A stretch of 64,000 bases of DNA from Ectocarpus siliculosus (taxonomy: Eukaryota; Sar; Phaeophyceae; Ectocarpales; Ectocarpaceae), in NCBI GenBank assembly GCA_000310025.1, contig FN649741.1, positions 5,960,862-6,024,861 of the forward strand, given 5' to 3'. The notes under the pieces were generated by a model. The model ran no database searches. It was not told the DNA's origin and saw only the letters and a program-made list of their open reading frames with translations. Shown piece by piece: positions 35,264 through 47,606 of this stretch (the first letter of the stretch is position 1; each line of letters opens with the position of its first letter). A program made the position numbers and the translations under genes.

Positions 35264-37335
35264 CTGTACCAAGAAAAACCGCGATTTGCACATAATGATG
35301 AGAGCGCGGCACAAAGGTGTAGCAATGATAGTGGAGTGGCTGCGGCACACCGACCTGACAAACTCATGCCGCGAAAGCATTGTGTTAGGCTCCCCACCAA
35401 ACGTCTAGCCGCGGCCACAAGAAACAACGCAACGGGCGTGAGAGTAGAGAAAAAAAAAAAAGCGAGCAAAACAGCATACCCGGACAGGCCACCGCCTTGC
35501 GGTAGGAACTGCCCGTAATTCGAAGAAAACGAGCTCGAAGCGGACGAAGAAACGCGCTCGACGGCAAGCGCCACGAGTGATAGCTGCCAGTCGCCGGGCT
35601 TGGGTAAGAAGAGGATAGACACACGAGAAGGGCGAGGAGCATACCCGTGCAAAACACCTCCGACCGATAGGAGAAACTAGAGTTTTAGGGGAACAGATCC
35701 CGGCCAAGACACGGCCAACGAAACTTGCCGCTGATAGGCTTGCTAACCATAGCTTGCGCGTCAAGGGCTGACCTAGCCTACTTTTTCGGCTCCAGACTCC
35801 GCGACTCCCAACATCTTTGATTCAGCTGGACATGGCGGCCTTTTCGCGTCATACTGCCGTGAAAACAATTAATCGAACATATGCTCATGGTACGTGCGCC
35901 TGATTCGGTCTTACACGATACCGCACTGATTTCACTTTGCCAACGAGAGCCAACGTGGCGAACAGACGACGAAAAATGAGCAGCCAGCTAAAGGTAGGAA
36001 AAAGCACTGGGACTGTTGTCTTAGCATGCCAGGGTCCCAATAAGCAACGGTGTCTTGGTTCAACCCACAACAGCCATAGTGCTGCGATGGAGGTACGGTG
36101 GAGGTACGAATTGAAGTATTTCCGGGCAAGAAGTTGCACGGTTCGCAAGCTGTGCGGAGTCCTCAGTGGTACCGGTACGCACCACCCAGCACATGGCGGG
36201 CACCGGGACTATTCCACGTACCAAGCAATGGCTATTCCAGGTGTACCCCGCGAATTTACAGCGCGTGTACGTAGAATTGTACCAGAGTGTAAGGACCGAC
36301 GTCTAGAATACCAGGAAAACGGCATGACGAAAGAAAAACAGTGGTGCCCGATAGTGGTACGATACACCGACACACGGAGCTGCCCAACAGTACGCAAGGG
36401 GTGACAAAACACATATACATATACATGTAGACACTTCTGTGTCTCCGACTGCTGCTGAAACTTTCTCGCACCAAGACAGGCTGCTCCCACACTCGTACCA
36501 CCAACACAACGGCACTATTGGGTTGCGGAGAACCGCGAGCGTACCACGCCCTAGGCTTTAGTGTCCCAGCTCTTTCTCTATTTTCCTGTTGGAGCAGCAC
36601 AGGTGACAAGTGCACCTGTTGGGAGTACTTGCAGTACAAGAACGACTCTGTTCCACTGCATAGGCTTTGCGCGGTATTGTGAAGGTGTTGGCAAGTCTGT
36701 GTCCGTCGGAGTAAAACAGCTTGGGCGTCTGTGTGGATTATCAAAGTAACCGTGTGTTTGCCTCCCTGACTCGGCACCACAGCCAGCTAACTCTGTACCT
36801 ACAGATGAGAGGATGGCTACATCGACTTCCTGCAGTGAGAGTGCTGTTGAACGCCTACAATATGTACTGTAGATACAAGGGTGAAACATCCCCCCTCTCC
36901 ATTACTATCACACCTCTTCCTGTCTCACCCCACCCCGGGAGGTGCGACGGGAAAAACCTTTTGAGACCTTTTACACACACGTTGTTGTGAATCACACGAA
37001 TCCTCTCGGTGTCATGGTTGGAAACGAGGAGGATATTCAGTTCTGCTTGTAGCATGCATCAATCACCGATGGCACCCGTCTCAACATGCATATGGGCGAC
37101 TGCCGTATGTGATACATCTACAAGGCTTTCGGCGGCTTACGCCGCCACGCTGAGAGAAGCGTACCGCAAGACGCATGTTTCTTGGCGTCTGGTAAACGAT
37201 GGTATGCGGTGGCTGTGAGATTCCCATCAATTTGTTCCCGCAGTATGCAGATGTGAGAAATGATGTACCACATAGGGCGAAGTCACACACTGAACGTGCG
37301 TTGTGAGCAGTAGTGAGCAGAAACACGTACTTAAG
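35264..37335. other. No gene supported beyond possible 5' exons of the membrane protein
   Basis: Short frames only. I see no recognisable domain or RNA gene between 35.7 and 37.3 kb. Confidence 0.4.
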
Positions 37336-37735
37336 CATACGACACGACACGGCTTAACAACTAAGTCACACGGTGCACACTAAGGCAACGGTAAATTAAA
37401 GCACGGTCCACGCAACGACACGACACGGCGTAGTCAACAACACGGGCGCCACCCAACGCAAACCACACGAAACGGCATAGTCAACCACGCAAACTTCATG
37501 ACAACGGCAAAGTCACACACTACGACACGACATGGCATAGTCATCCTGACAACACGACCACGGAAGAGTCACACACTAACGGCAGCACACATACGCACAA
37601 CACGCGACGAGCCGCAAACCCAGAGACTTTGAAACCAGCAACTATCCTCGTGGGATGCATAGTGACGCATACGACACGACATGGCATAGTCATCCTGACA
37701 GCATGACCACGGAAAAGTCACACACTAACGGCAGC
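37336..37735. repeat. Degenerate repeats of a cacgacacggcatagtca-type motif
   Basis: Variants of acgacacgrcatggcatagtc recur about five times. The block from catggcatagtcatcctgac to ctaacggcagc at about 37514-37585 is nearly repeated at 37672-37735. It directly abuts the 3' side of the Helitron remnant and may be part of that element. Confidence 0.7.
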
Positions 37736-37769
37736 GCACAACGACGATCTGCTAACCCATCGCCCGGAC

Positions 37770-38205
37770 TATCTATGCCTTTTTGGCCATTAACCAGTCC
37801 TTGCTTAAAGTTAAGGTTCCTTGTTATCATTACCATACAGTTCAGCTTTAGGTTCAAGACATGAGGCGGAACGCCTGCAACGTCAATTGAGTTGAGGTCA
37901 GCAGCCATGACGAAGTCGAAGGCATCGGCATTGCAACTGTCAGGGTCGACAGTGTCGCAACTGTTCACGGTCCAGAGATCACCAGACAGCAGGTGAAGGA
38001 TATGTTCATTGATTGTGTCTATGGTGTCATTGGTAGAGGACAGTATTGCTCTCGACTTGAACGTGCTGGGGTCTGCATGTAGAATATCGGGGTAGGCGAA
38101 GTTGATCAATTCTTCGAATGATTCCGTATTCTCAATGACACACGGATCAGGTGGCATTGCTGGGATGTCGAATGCGCCGGCGACATTTTGAACCGTTGTG
38201 TTGGG
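37770..38205 (-). pseudogene. Helitron helicase, C-terminal fragment (Pif1-like)
   Basis: In a different frame from the Rep ORF: TVQNVAGAFDIPAMPPDPC, ELINFAYPD, SRAILSSTNDTIDTINEHIL, LKLNCMVMITRNLNFKQGLV. These match the end of Pif1-like Helitron helicases (motifs V-VI region). All nucleotide-binding motifs upstream are missing and the fragment ends at GLVNGQKG. Confidence 0.8.
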
Positions 38206-39843
38206 TGACGTTGTGCACGACGTGGTCGTAAACTAAAAGCTGTTCGTTGGTAAGGTTAGGTAGGTGCTGAGCAGCGAAAACACGCATCTGTTCGACGTCG
38301 AACATATGTTTAAACCGTAGGTACTCCGTGTCTAAATGAATGACTGTTGGAAGTCCGGCGATGGCGTTAGTACGTCCATGGTGCTGCAATCCAAGGTCGA
38401 TTTCCCGAACCCCTGCGTTGCTCGCTTCGATGGAGGTCATGGACATACGTAAGTCTTGGGTGAAGTCTCGTTTAAAGTGCTCCCATAGAATTCGAGCAGG
38501 TGCACCGTCAAGAACAAGGGCAACGAATAGTTGGCGCAGCTGCTTACCTGTATTGAATATTACAGCCTCTTCCAAACAAACCTTGTACTCTTTGTCATGT
38601 TTGACGATGCCCATGGCTCTAGCAGCGTCTTGGAATGTTTCATGAACGATTTCGTTGTGAGTCCTGAGTAATTCAAACGATCTTGCCGGTTTGTGGTGCA
38701 GAAGTTGGCGCAGATAGAAGACGTCCCCTTTATCTGGTGTAATAGCCGTAACACGCGCTACGTGCTTGTCTGAAGTGCGAGGTGTAACATAATAGCCGAA
38801 TCTGTCGCGAAAATGCGTTCCTGTTTTCCGTGACTTTCGATTTTTGTTGACAATGTACTTCTCGTTGTAGTCCAGGTACGTGAGGGAATCGAAGTCGGAC
38901 TCGGTAGGTCTTCCAAAGTACAGCATGAGGTCGGATTTGGTCTGTTCGGCTTCCGACTTCTGTTCGGCACGTGTAAGAGTTTGATCGACAATGACGTGTT
39001 GTTCATCGGGAAGGTGCAAGCGAAGGGACGTGACGGAAGGGTGGCGCTCCATGATGTGGAAACCAAGTAATCGCCACGCAGCCTCTGCCGCTGACACGTA
39101 TCTTGCCGATCGGTAAGCTTCAATTTCGTCACCACCACAAACAATCTTGGCCTTGATGATAAAGTCGGCGCCTTTCGTGATGTACTTGTAAATATACTTG
39201 ACTATGGCGTTGGCGGTGCAGACGTCAAAACACATGTGACAGTTGTATTTGGAAAGGAGCCAAATGTTGTACGGTGCTATCCATTGATTGGTGGCGAATG
39301 ATTCGATAAATTTGCCGTTCACTCTGTGTGTGTAGGGAAATCTCTCTCCGGTATCTCTACGACGGTACTCGGCTCTACCGGTCTTGCCCACAGCGGCTAC
39401 GTCACGCCATGGTTGGGGATAGTGTTTGCCGCACACCTTAACTCCAGGCCGTTTTCGATCTTCCTTCATGCACGGTGATGTGGGGTTGTGACTGCCACAC
39501 TGTTTGTGTACCATGAGGTTCAGCACTTGATCTCTTGATCTACCATTGTTGAGCTCTGGCGGCGGCACTTCCGCCCAACACCATTCGTCCATTTCTCCCA
39601 TCTGATCGGGCAAAGGTCCCTCAAAGCGCACTACTAAATGCATATGGGGCATGCCCCTCTTCTGGAACTCTACGCAGCTCATCTCAAAGTCAATCGGTCC
39701 AAAAATCTTGCCACTCCTGAGGTCTTTCATGAGTTCAGCCATTTTAATTTTGAAGACACGGTCGCATAAGTCTGGCCTGTCGTACGCTGTTTGACCGGGT
39801 AACCGATTAGCTTGAATTGCTTCCCAGTTACCATTGCATGTCA
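38147..39843 (-). pseudogene. Helitron Rep domain with start of helicase
   Basis: About 560 codons remain open. The HUH motif lies near 39658-39630 and the YxxxY motif of the Y2 active site near 39215-39180, so both catalytic elements of the endonuclease survive. The protein is separated from its own N-terminal part by the repeat insert at 39844-39890, which shifts frame and brings a TAA into the upstream frame. The helicase portion stops at the deletion junction near 38200, after which the frame runs out at 38147. Confidence 0.85.
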
Positions 39844-39856
39844 TTTTAATGTGAAG

Positions 39857-39889
<33 letters not shown>

Positions 39890-39890
39890 T
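39844..39890. repeat. (CAA)n microsatellite inside the Helitron Rep region
   Basis: About eleven CAA units with a short flank. It lies exactly where the conserved Rep protein should run from a short linker into TCNGNW. At about 47 bp (not a multiple of three) it breaks the frame. Confidence 0.85.
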
Positions 39891-40118
39891 GGTGAGCATG
39901 GCACTAGGGCGTCCATTACGTGATACAATAGCTAAGGCGTCGGTTGTGTTTGCTTTCATTTTGGCTGGATGCCCGTGAAAGGTTTTCGGGAGCGTTTTAC
40001 CTATCTGAGCTTCCTGGGGCGCGTCCTCTAAAGTTTTGTACGTGGTGGCACGTTTCTGGCATTCAGCTGAGGAATGCATGTATGTGTGTGTTGTGAGCAG
40101 ACAGAGTGCTGGTGCTGG

Positions 40119-40190
40119 TCTGCAGAGGGAATGAGGCAGACGGAGAGCAAAGAGTCTGCAGAGGGAATGAGGCAGACGGAGAGCGAAGAG
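40119..40190. repeat. 36-bp unit repeated twice, flanked by a second short repeat
   Basis: tctgcagagggaatgaggca and the next 16 bases occur at 40119-40154 and 40155-40190. The pair is flanked on both sides by agcagacagagtgct (about 40097 and 40200). Confidence 0.9.
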
Positions 40191-40299
40191 AAACCCGAGA
40201 GCAGACAGAGTGCTCCACACGTGATCGAGAAAAGGCGGAGCGGCGGCGGAGCGGAAACATGCCCAGAAGCGGAAAGACAGAATGAACTCTAAATCCAAG

Positions 40300-43200
40300 T
40301 GAAAAATGGTGGGAGAAATGCTGGTCTGTCAGGGCTCGAGAAAACCGATCTTTGAACGGAGAGCGGCCCGCCGGAAATGCGAAATACTCGAAAGTTACGC
40401 CGAACACAAATGATAGAACTGTTATTGTAATTGCAGAGTTGTTCTGGTGTTTCAACGGGGTCGGAGAGGCAACGCCGTATCTTATTATGAGGGGAGGAGC
40501 GAGGAGCGTGGTCTGCAACATTGTTGCCAAGTCAAGTCTGTGCGTCTGTGCGCTGCTGTTGTACTGCTGTACACCACCCCGATGATCAAGACAAGAAAAT
40601 CAGTATTATTGCCGTGTGCATAACCCACCCACCCATCCCAATGCTGGTTGCACTGCAGCCGTTTGTGCCGAAAATAATTGAACACCAGAGCAGTAGACTA
40701 CATGTACATTGCCGTAGACTGTTGGATCCTGCCGCACATTGTTGGCATACAGCAGTCTACTACTGTAGACTATGCAGGCTGGGCTACGGCCTCTTTTAGC
40801 GCCTGTCCCGAGCGGATCCCTGCTGCTACATGTACGTATACCATACACACGCCTGGGACACAAACTCGCCACATGCATGGACATGGGAAGGACATAGAAT
40901 ACTGTAGAACCGACCAGTGTAACACGGCCGAGAAGCTTCGGCGCTCCCATGGCGGCGCCTGCCTTCCTGCTCGCTTGCTGCTGCTGCTGTTGCTGTGCTG
41001 CTGCAACAGCAATTCCTTGTGGGATGTGAAACACCCAACCTGTGTATGCGTTCCTCGGCAGCACGACTGGATGGACTAGCAAGATTGGAAGCTAGACCAA
41101 GTATTACCAAATGCTAGACGGGGTCATAGCAGGAGTGAGGTGTACCCACTTCCTGTCTGTCTCCGTTCGCAGTACAGTTGGCTTGCTTGAGCAACATCAA
41201 GCATACTTTATTTGCATGTTTGGTCGCCTACGCAAGAGCGGTATCCCCAAACCAGAACGCCGCCTCAACCTTTTTATTGCCACTTTTTGTTGTTTTTTTC
41301 CCTGCGAAACACACTCAACAGACTGAGAACAGTTGTCGTGCTCTGTACAAGTACGCTGCTGTACACTCGACACTATCTACATCTACAGAAAAGAGACTGG
41401 GATTGGTAGCGACGCATGCATAGTGTGCTACATATGCATACAGAGTACATTTATTATTTTCGTTTATTATTTTCTCACAAAATACAACGGATGGATTTTC
41501 GAAAAGTACAACGGATCCAGGACTTATCCTTGCACGTACATGCGGCGGAACATGTATGAAACGGCAACCCCCCCCGTGACGGACGAGGAGAGAGAAAGAA
41601 AAGAGCCCCCCGGCAGCCCATAACATTCTCCCAGCCTTCATCCCAGCTTATCCGTGGGTGGCCAGGTACGCCCCGTCTGACACAATTCACACTCCATCAC
41701 GGTCCCCGCGGTTTGCGTCGGCAACGTGTGCCGCAGGCTACAAAGACTGTACTGTAGACCTACAGCTACAGTTTACACAAGAAAAGGGACAATAACAGCG
41801 GAGAGCATAGCTTGGGTGCTAGTCTAGATGTAGGCTACATCCTACTATAGATGGGGGTGATTGATGAATGTGGTACTCGCTGAGAACGGAGGATACCCCA
41901 ACAAGCACATGTAGACTACTCTGTGCCTGGTAGTTGTTATACTGTGTATCAATACGTGGTCGCACGTTTTGTCTGCAACTCTGTGCGCTTCATTTTGAGG
42001 GTGTGTAACAGTGTGGCTTGTATAATACGTCGACGGCGGCATTTCTGGCGGTAGACGTGTCGCATTCGTCTCGAAGACAACTACCCACAGATAATATGGC
42101 GCTTGTGCTCCCAAAGGCGATACTTGTTTCATGCTTGTTTCTCCCAACCAAATGTACGGACGTCGTACATAGTCGTCTACGATGCGCGGGCGACTAATCG
42201 TACTGCAGTATATATGCGGGAGAACGAAGCCGACCCGAGGATTGCATTCCCGAGCCTAGCTATACGTGCTCTTCAAGGTTATTCACCTAGGTAGACCACT
42301 GGGGCAACCATGAACGCCAGAGAATCGCCTTACAATGGCTTAGCCATTAACGGCTAGGCCTGGCTCCTCACCAAATACTGACGGCGGTACATAGACTACA
42401 TACATACGAAAAAAGAGGAAAGGCGTTTCGCGAAAAGCACAAAACAACTTGAACGTAGAATAAGGGATTCGCACAGCGTGAGCTTGGTATATCTTTTCAA
42501 TAAACTTTTGTGGACGGGGAACGCGTCTTTGTAATTACCTTTTGGACCGTACATCGAAAATTCAAAATGTCCGATCAATCACACCCTGCATTGTTTTGGC
42601 CTACAATAGGAATCGCCTGGTAATACACCAGCTTGTTCCCGTCCAATGCACTTGTTCATCGGGGATACACACGTGGAGAACGGCAGTGATGCGCTAACGC
42701 ACTTGCCACATCCGGAGCGGGTGTAAAGTCGGGCGCTCTAGCTACAGTTCACGAGAAAATCTCAACAGTCGTTTCTGATTGCCTTCTATTGTTGTCACGG
42801 GTGCAACGCTCCCCACACACCAGTACGTCCTGGCAATTTCGAGCAGTGGTGGTGTTTGAGACAAATTGTAGCTATCCGAACTGGAGCGCAGTTTTCTGGG
42901 CTTACTCACCAAAATTCGGCTTGGCGATGAATTTCTCGCACGTCGATCTCGCACTACTGTACAACACCTCAATTGATATGGCGCGCAGTTCTTCTCGAAG
43001 GGGTTGCTCAAGCTCGTGCGACTTCTTGAAAAGTTGCAGAGGCTTGCCTCCTATGGAGACATTTGCTCCTCCCACAGAGGTGTGTATTTCCTTGTTCCAC
43101 TTCGATAATGACAACATGCGCATATTTCTGAGCGCTTCTCGTGTTGCTCTTCCGCTATGCGTTTGCCGTATTTTCATCTTGCGGGAATTGTTGTAGTCAT

Positions 43201-43315
43201 TGCCGCATTGGCCCGCTGACGGTCGGCATCGGATCAACGCTCACGAGCAGGAACAACACATAGAGGTCTTCTTCTCGTGTCCTGGGACGTCGCGTACACT
43301 ATACGGCGCGGCGCT
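40300..43315. other. Intergenic, no gene supported
   Basis: Short frames only. The stretch 40.68-40.78 kb is enriched in GTAGAC/GTCTAC inverted motifs, including gtctactactgtagac. A CTG/CAG-rich tract lies at about 40975-41010. No RNA gene was recognised. Confidence 0.4.
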
Positions 43316-46300
43316 ATGAATCCGCTGCCGAACCGGGACACCCCTTCTTCGCCTTCACCGACCAACAGCAACGACGTTGCGCCTGCATCCGATGAAGAAG
43401 ATGGCGACCTTTTCGGCAGTGCGGAAGACCTTTCGCTCCCGAGCGTCGGAGGAGAGGTGAGCACCACGGGGTGGTGTTTGCCTTCTGCCGTAAGTCTTAG
43501 CTGGAAAGGTTGCGGCCGTTGTCTCGTCGCAGACCCTCAGCCGGTATGTCGCCGGCCGGCTCGACTGGCTGGTGGCGAAGTGGTTGGCATGTACGTTTCC
43601 AGCAAAGAATCGCCACGTAACGCCGAGAAAGTTGAGATGAAGCTAGTAGCATTTGAACCTATTGTTGATGCAAAAAACGCCTAGATATGTAAATCTTCGA
43701 CGCGACGCGTCACAACGGAATTTCTCCTACAAGAGTTTTAGGCTGGGTATCTTTGGGGTACAGTATCAGAAATGAGGCGCCGAGGCTGAACTGAAGCCTT
43801 TGTTGGAGACGGTTTATGTCCCCAGACACTCTGGCCTGATGAATTGCACATTTGTTTGAACGGTCTCCTGTTACGTTTGCTTGCTCAGCAAGTCCAAGAC
43901 GGAGGCCATTCAAGGTTTGGTCCAAAACCATTGTCTCCCTTGCTGGTTTCCCTCGAAATTTCAGGATTTCCCCCCCTGGGCGCTCGGCCTGGACCTCACT
44001 GCGGACATCGAGGCTTTGAAAGCAAGGGAAAGAGAAACGAATGAGGCGTGCAAACCTGCGGCTTCGAAAACATCCGGTACTGGCGCCAGGAGCACCGGAC
44101 ATGCCAGGTATGAAGCGTGAACATGTCGAGGGTTCACAAAACGGGCTACAAATGGGCTGTTTCACTCATTTGGAGCAAAACCACGCACGTTTCATCTGCT
44201 TTCTACACGTTTGCTTGTCCCTGGCCTCCCTCAGATTTCGGAGAATGTATACACTACAACAGACGGCCGTATGACAGTTGTTGCGCCACGGCGTTGGGCG
44301 ATCTTTAGTAAATGAAAGTACAATGAAGAGTTGCGCGGAGCTAAGACACTCCCTTGTACGTTTTGCTATTTCTTGAACCTTTCTGTCGTCTTTCTCTGGA
44401 TTCGATTCCTCATACGTCGCCTCCAGTTCCCAAGACTCCAAGCCAGTCTCCATGCAGCAGAGAAATTCTGGAAGGTTCAGCAGCGTCGAGGACATTGAGC
44501 TGGGTCGAGCGGTTGCACACTACACCGGAGAGTTGAAGGTGAGTTAACACTTCGCATCGAGTATTCATCAGTACCGCGGTACAAAACCGAGCACGGATGA
44601 TACACAAGTCATTGCAGTCACACGTGTCGGCCACCCCATATACTTTCACTTCTCATTCTGACATCCATTCCCACACCTATCCATTCTCACACCTATCCAT
44701 TCTCACACCTAAACATTGCAGGGTCAAGTCTGGAAGAAGATTGCCTTGTCTCTCCCAGGTAGAAGCGCCAGGCAATGCCGCGATCGCTGGTTCAACTACC
44801 TCGACACAAACCTGAAGATGACCCCTTGGTCCACGCAAGAGTTTCGTCTACTGCACCTCGCCCAGGTCAGAACGCAACATGATCGATGGAAACGCTTCAA
44901 GTCCTGCAGCACGCGCGAGTGAATGGCGCATCACCCTCGTGAGGCTGATTATTATTGATCGGCCAACCTGCAGAGTAATCAATATCTATGTCTCTGTGGA
45001 ACCCCATCCGACACACTTACCCAACACAGCTGCTGCTATATGTAACCGTTTACCGGCCGCGACAGCAATATTGGCGTATTGTCTCGATTGAAACGTGAAG
45101 CTCTACACATAGGTGCATCTCAACATGCTGTACACATGTTCAACATTGAACAGCAGTGCCTGACCAACCTCGTTATGTTGCCGGATGGAATGTATTCTAC
45201 CCCATTCATCTTCCAACCAAATTTTCCAACCAAACCCGAATTTGCAGGCAGCCCTTGGTAGAAATCAATGGGCGAAGATAAAGAATATACTCCCTCAGAG
45301 GTCGTCTGTGGGTATCACAACTGCGTCCAAGTCGACCGAGATGCAAGAGTGGCGGAAGACCTTCGATGAGACGTCGGCCGACCCGGAAACCCTTCGACTG
45401 TTCCATGAGCGGATGGAGACTTCCTCGCTGTCCAACAAGAATCGCTCGGTGAACTTGGTCAGGAATCAACCAAGTAAAGGGAAGCAGAATCAGCGAACCC
45501 CGGTCGGGATACGCGTTAAGGTTTGTACGGAGGGATCCGTGATCGATTTCTTGGCAGGTGTGCCCAGTCGGTCTACTCTTGCTAGCTGGAGCACAGGCAT
45601 CACTTGTCCCAAATTTCGTGCCTTCTGCGGGCAGATGCATGCCGGCCCCTCGTAAATGTGGTGGGCTGAGCACGTTACTCCCAAGTAAACTTCTCCGGGC
45701 AGAAACGTGTTCGACGAAAGCAGTTCCCACAGATCGGGACAATTTGCTCGGCCAAGACCGTTGTTGGAATCAACGTTGTTCGATGAACCTCTCAACGTTG
45801 TATCATGTCGCCCAACGCGAGACAAGTTAACGAAAACGCACCCGACACGCATTGGTTGTTTTTGCCGCAGATACCGAGCAAGGAAACGTTCGTACCACCA
45901 AGCGACTCCGGTGGCGGAACATCCGCCAAGGACGACGGTGCGATGTTCAGTGGAAGCCTAGAGGGGCTCTCCAGCACCCGAGACTCGCTCTCCAGCCAGA
46001 AGAGGGTCGTCCTAGTGGTCTGGACGAGTGAGGACATATCGAGATCATATTCGACATACCACGACTATTTTCGACTCAGAGTTGATTTTCCTGGTACACG
46101 TACAGAAAGAGCGGTATATTCGTTGGCTACAGGTGGCTCCTCTGCAATGTTGCACGAACAAGAAGACACATGGCTGGGATATTATGCAATGTCAAATAGC
46201 TGAGCTATCCATGCGGGAATGATCGGAATGTACTATTGGCGAGGCTAACCTACTTCCCAACTTCCAACTTCCAACTTCCAACAAGACTCATAAAGTACGT

Positions 46301-47606
46301 TGAAATTTTGTGGGGACCTTCGCAAGGGGTGCATTCGCTCATCGAAGCTTACATACCAAAGCTGCAGCACAATAAAAACAATGTGTAATGGTCTTTCGTT
46401 CGTTTCGGGTGTCACCCAATGTGCCTGGGTGACCCCTTCTGGATTCAGGGGTAAACCCCCCACTCCTGAAAACTCAAGCGCCACCGGGCATCTACGAGTC
46501 CAGCATCCTTGTCGTCTTGCTGAATCTATCTAACAAAGGGCCCTAATACTGGCCGCGCTCTTGCCCTCCCGAACCGAACTGACACTCGCAGAGGAGGAAG
46601 ACGCGAGATTGACCCATCTTGTAATAACGAACGGCGAGGGAAGTTGGGATCAGAAGGCTGCAGATCTTAGTGGTGCCCTGCTGGAATCGCGCCAACGACG
46701 AGAGGCCGAGGGCCAGGCATCAGGTCGGCCGGGTGTGTTCACGCCCAAGACCGGTCGCCAGTGCTCCGAGAGGTACGATGGCGTGCCCGAAGGTGCTAGT
46801 CCACTGATTTCCGGTATGTCCCGGTAGCGGGTGTTCGACTCTTATTGGTGCTGCAAGTCCTCAAATTCGTGAACTGGACGCAAGCCAATAGCACCTTTCG
46901 AGTGCTGTGGTGGGATTTTGAAAGCCTGACGTACACAACTCAGCCTGATACAATGTGTCCAGTGCCATATCACATAATCCATTCCCATCAGCAACGCGCC
47001 TTACAAGTCCCCGTTTCTGATTCATTCTCGTCCGGGAATCTATTCAAAGGTGGACGACGCACTTGGTGGCTCGGGTGCAGAAAAATCCCTGGACTAAGTC
47101 TGAAGACGAAACGTTACGGCAAGCCGTGAGAATTTCATCCGCAAACAAGGAGGTTTCTGCGGTAAGAGCAAAGGCCAAGTTGGTGTGAGTAAAGAACAAT
47201 TTTAACATGGTGCAGTTTCGCACCCCATCGTTCGCCCATTGCTGTATGCTGTCGACCCACTCGCTTTCACGGCCAACTTCGAAGGTCAACATGCTCCCGT
47301 GAACCCAGTTCCCGTCGGACTCGGCCTGCTTTGTCCACGTAGCATTCGTGTGGAAAACCGTACCACGGTACCGAACAAGCCTTCCTTACTCCTTCGACTT
47401 TGATGCTGTGCTTCACGTGCGAAATGAACGCTGCAATAACACAAGCAAACACTTTCTGACGGCACCTTATCGTCCAGTACGAGGTCTGGAGAGTAGTGGC
47501 TAAGACCGTCGCCTTCCGGACTGGTTGGGAATGCCAACACCGCTGGCGTTCTATCCAGGACGTTGCCTGGACGAATAGAGAGTGGGAAAGTCTTTCCCAA
47601 GCACAG
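43316..47606 (+). CDS. MYB-domain protein with two pairs of MYB repeats
   Basis: DNA-binding protein, probably a nuclear transcription factor. Exons: 43316-43456 (ATG start; acidic Ser/Pro-rich), 43965-44107, 44427-44538, 44722-44865, 45248-45520, 45871-46027, 46592-46772, 47050-47161, 47478-47606; all phases agree, giving about 427 residues up to an unresolved 3' end. Repeat 1: FSSVEDIELGRAVAHY, then VWKKIALSLPGRSARQCRDRWFNYL (first Trp is Phe). Repeat 2: TPWSTQEFRLL, then NQWAKIKNILPQRS. A linker of about 130 residues follows. Repeat 3: VVWTKEEDARLTHLV (built across a splice), SWDQKAADLSG, an insert, then GRQCSERWTTHLV. Repeat 4: NPWTKSEDETLRQAVR, then VWRVVAKTV and CQHRWRSI. A further VAWTNREWESLSQAQ begins a possible fifth repeat. 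The layout recalls SNAPc4-type or multi-repeat MYBs; a short exon between the first two could be missing. Confidence 0.85.

Larger units (their letters stand above)
37770..40060 (-). mobile_element. Degenerate Helitron (Rep/helicase) remnant
   Basis: Rolling-circle transposon of the Helitron class, read on the minus strand. In order: the N-terminal part of the Rep region (TLPKTFHGHPAKMKA then ALAIVSRNGRPS, about 40030-39900); a CAA/TTG repeat insert; the Rep core (TCNGNWEAI, HUH motif MPHMHLVVRF, two-tyrosine motif IVKYIYKYITKG); the start of the helicase (LTNEQLLVYDHVV); then, across a deletion near 38.2 kb, only the C-terminal helicase part ending GLVNGQKG near 37770. Walker A and B motifs are absent, so it cannot act alone. 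Helitron termini (5' TC, 3' hairpin plus CTRR) were not located. Confidence 0.85.

Noticed and set aside
40966-41013. CTG/CAG-rich stretch as a coding Leu/Gln repeat
   Set aside because: Short, imperfect, and without any supporting exon on either strand.
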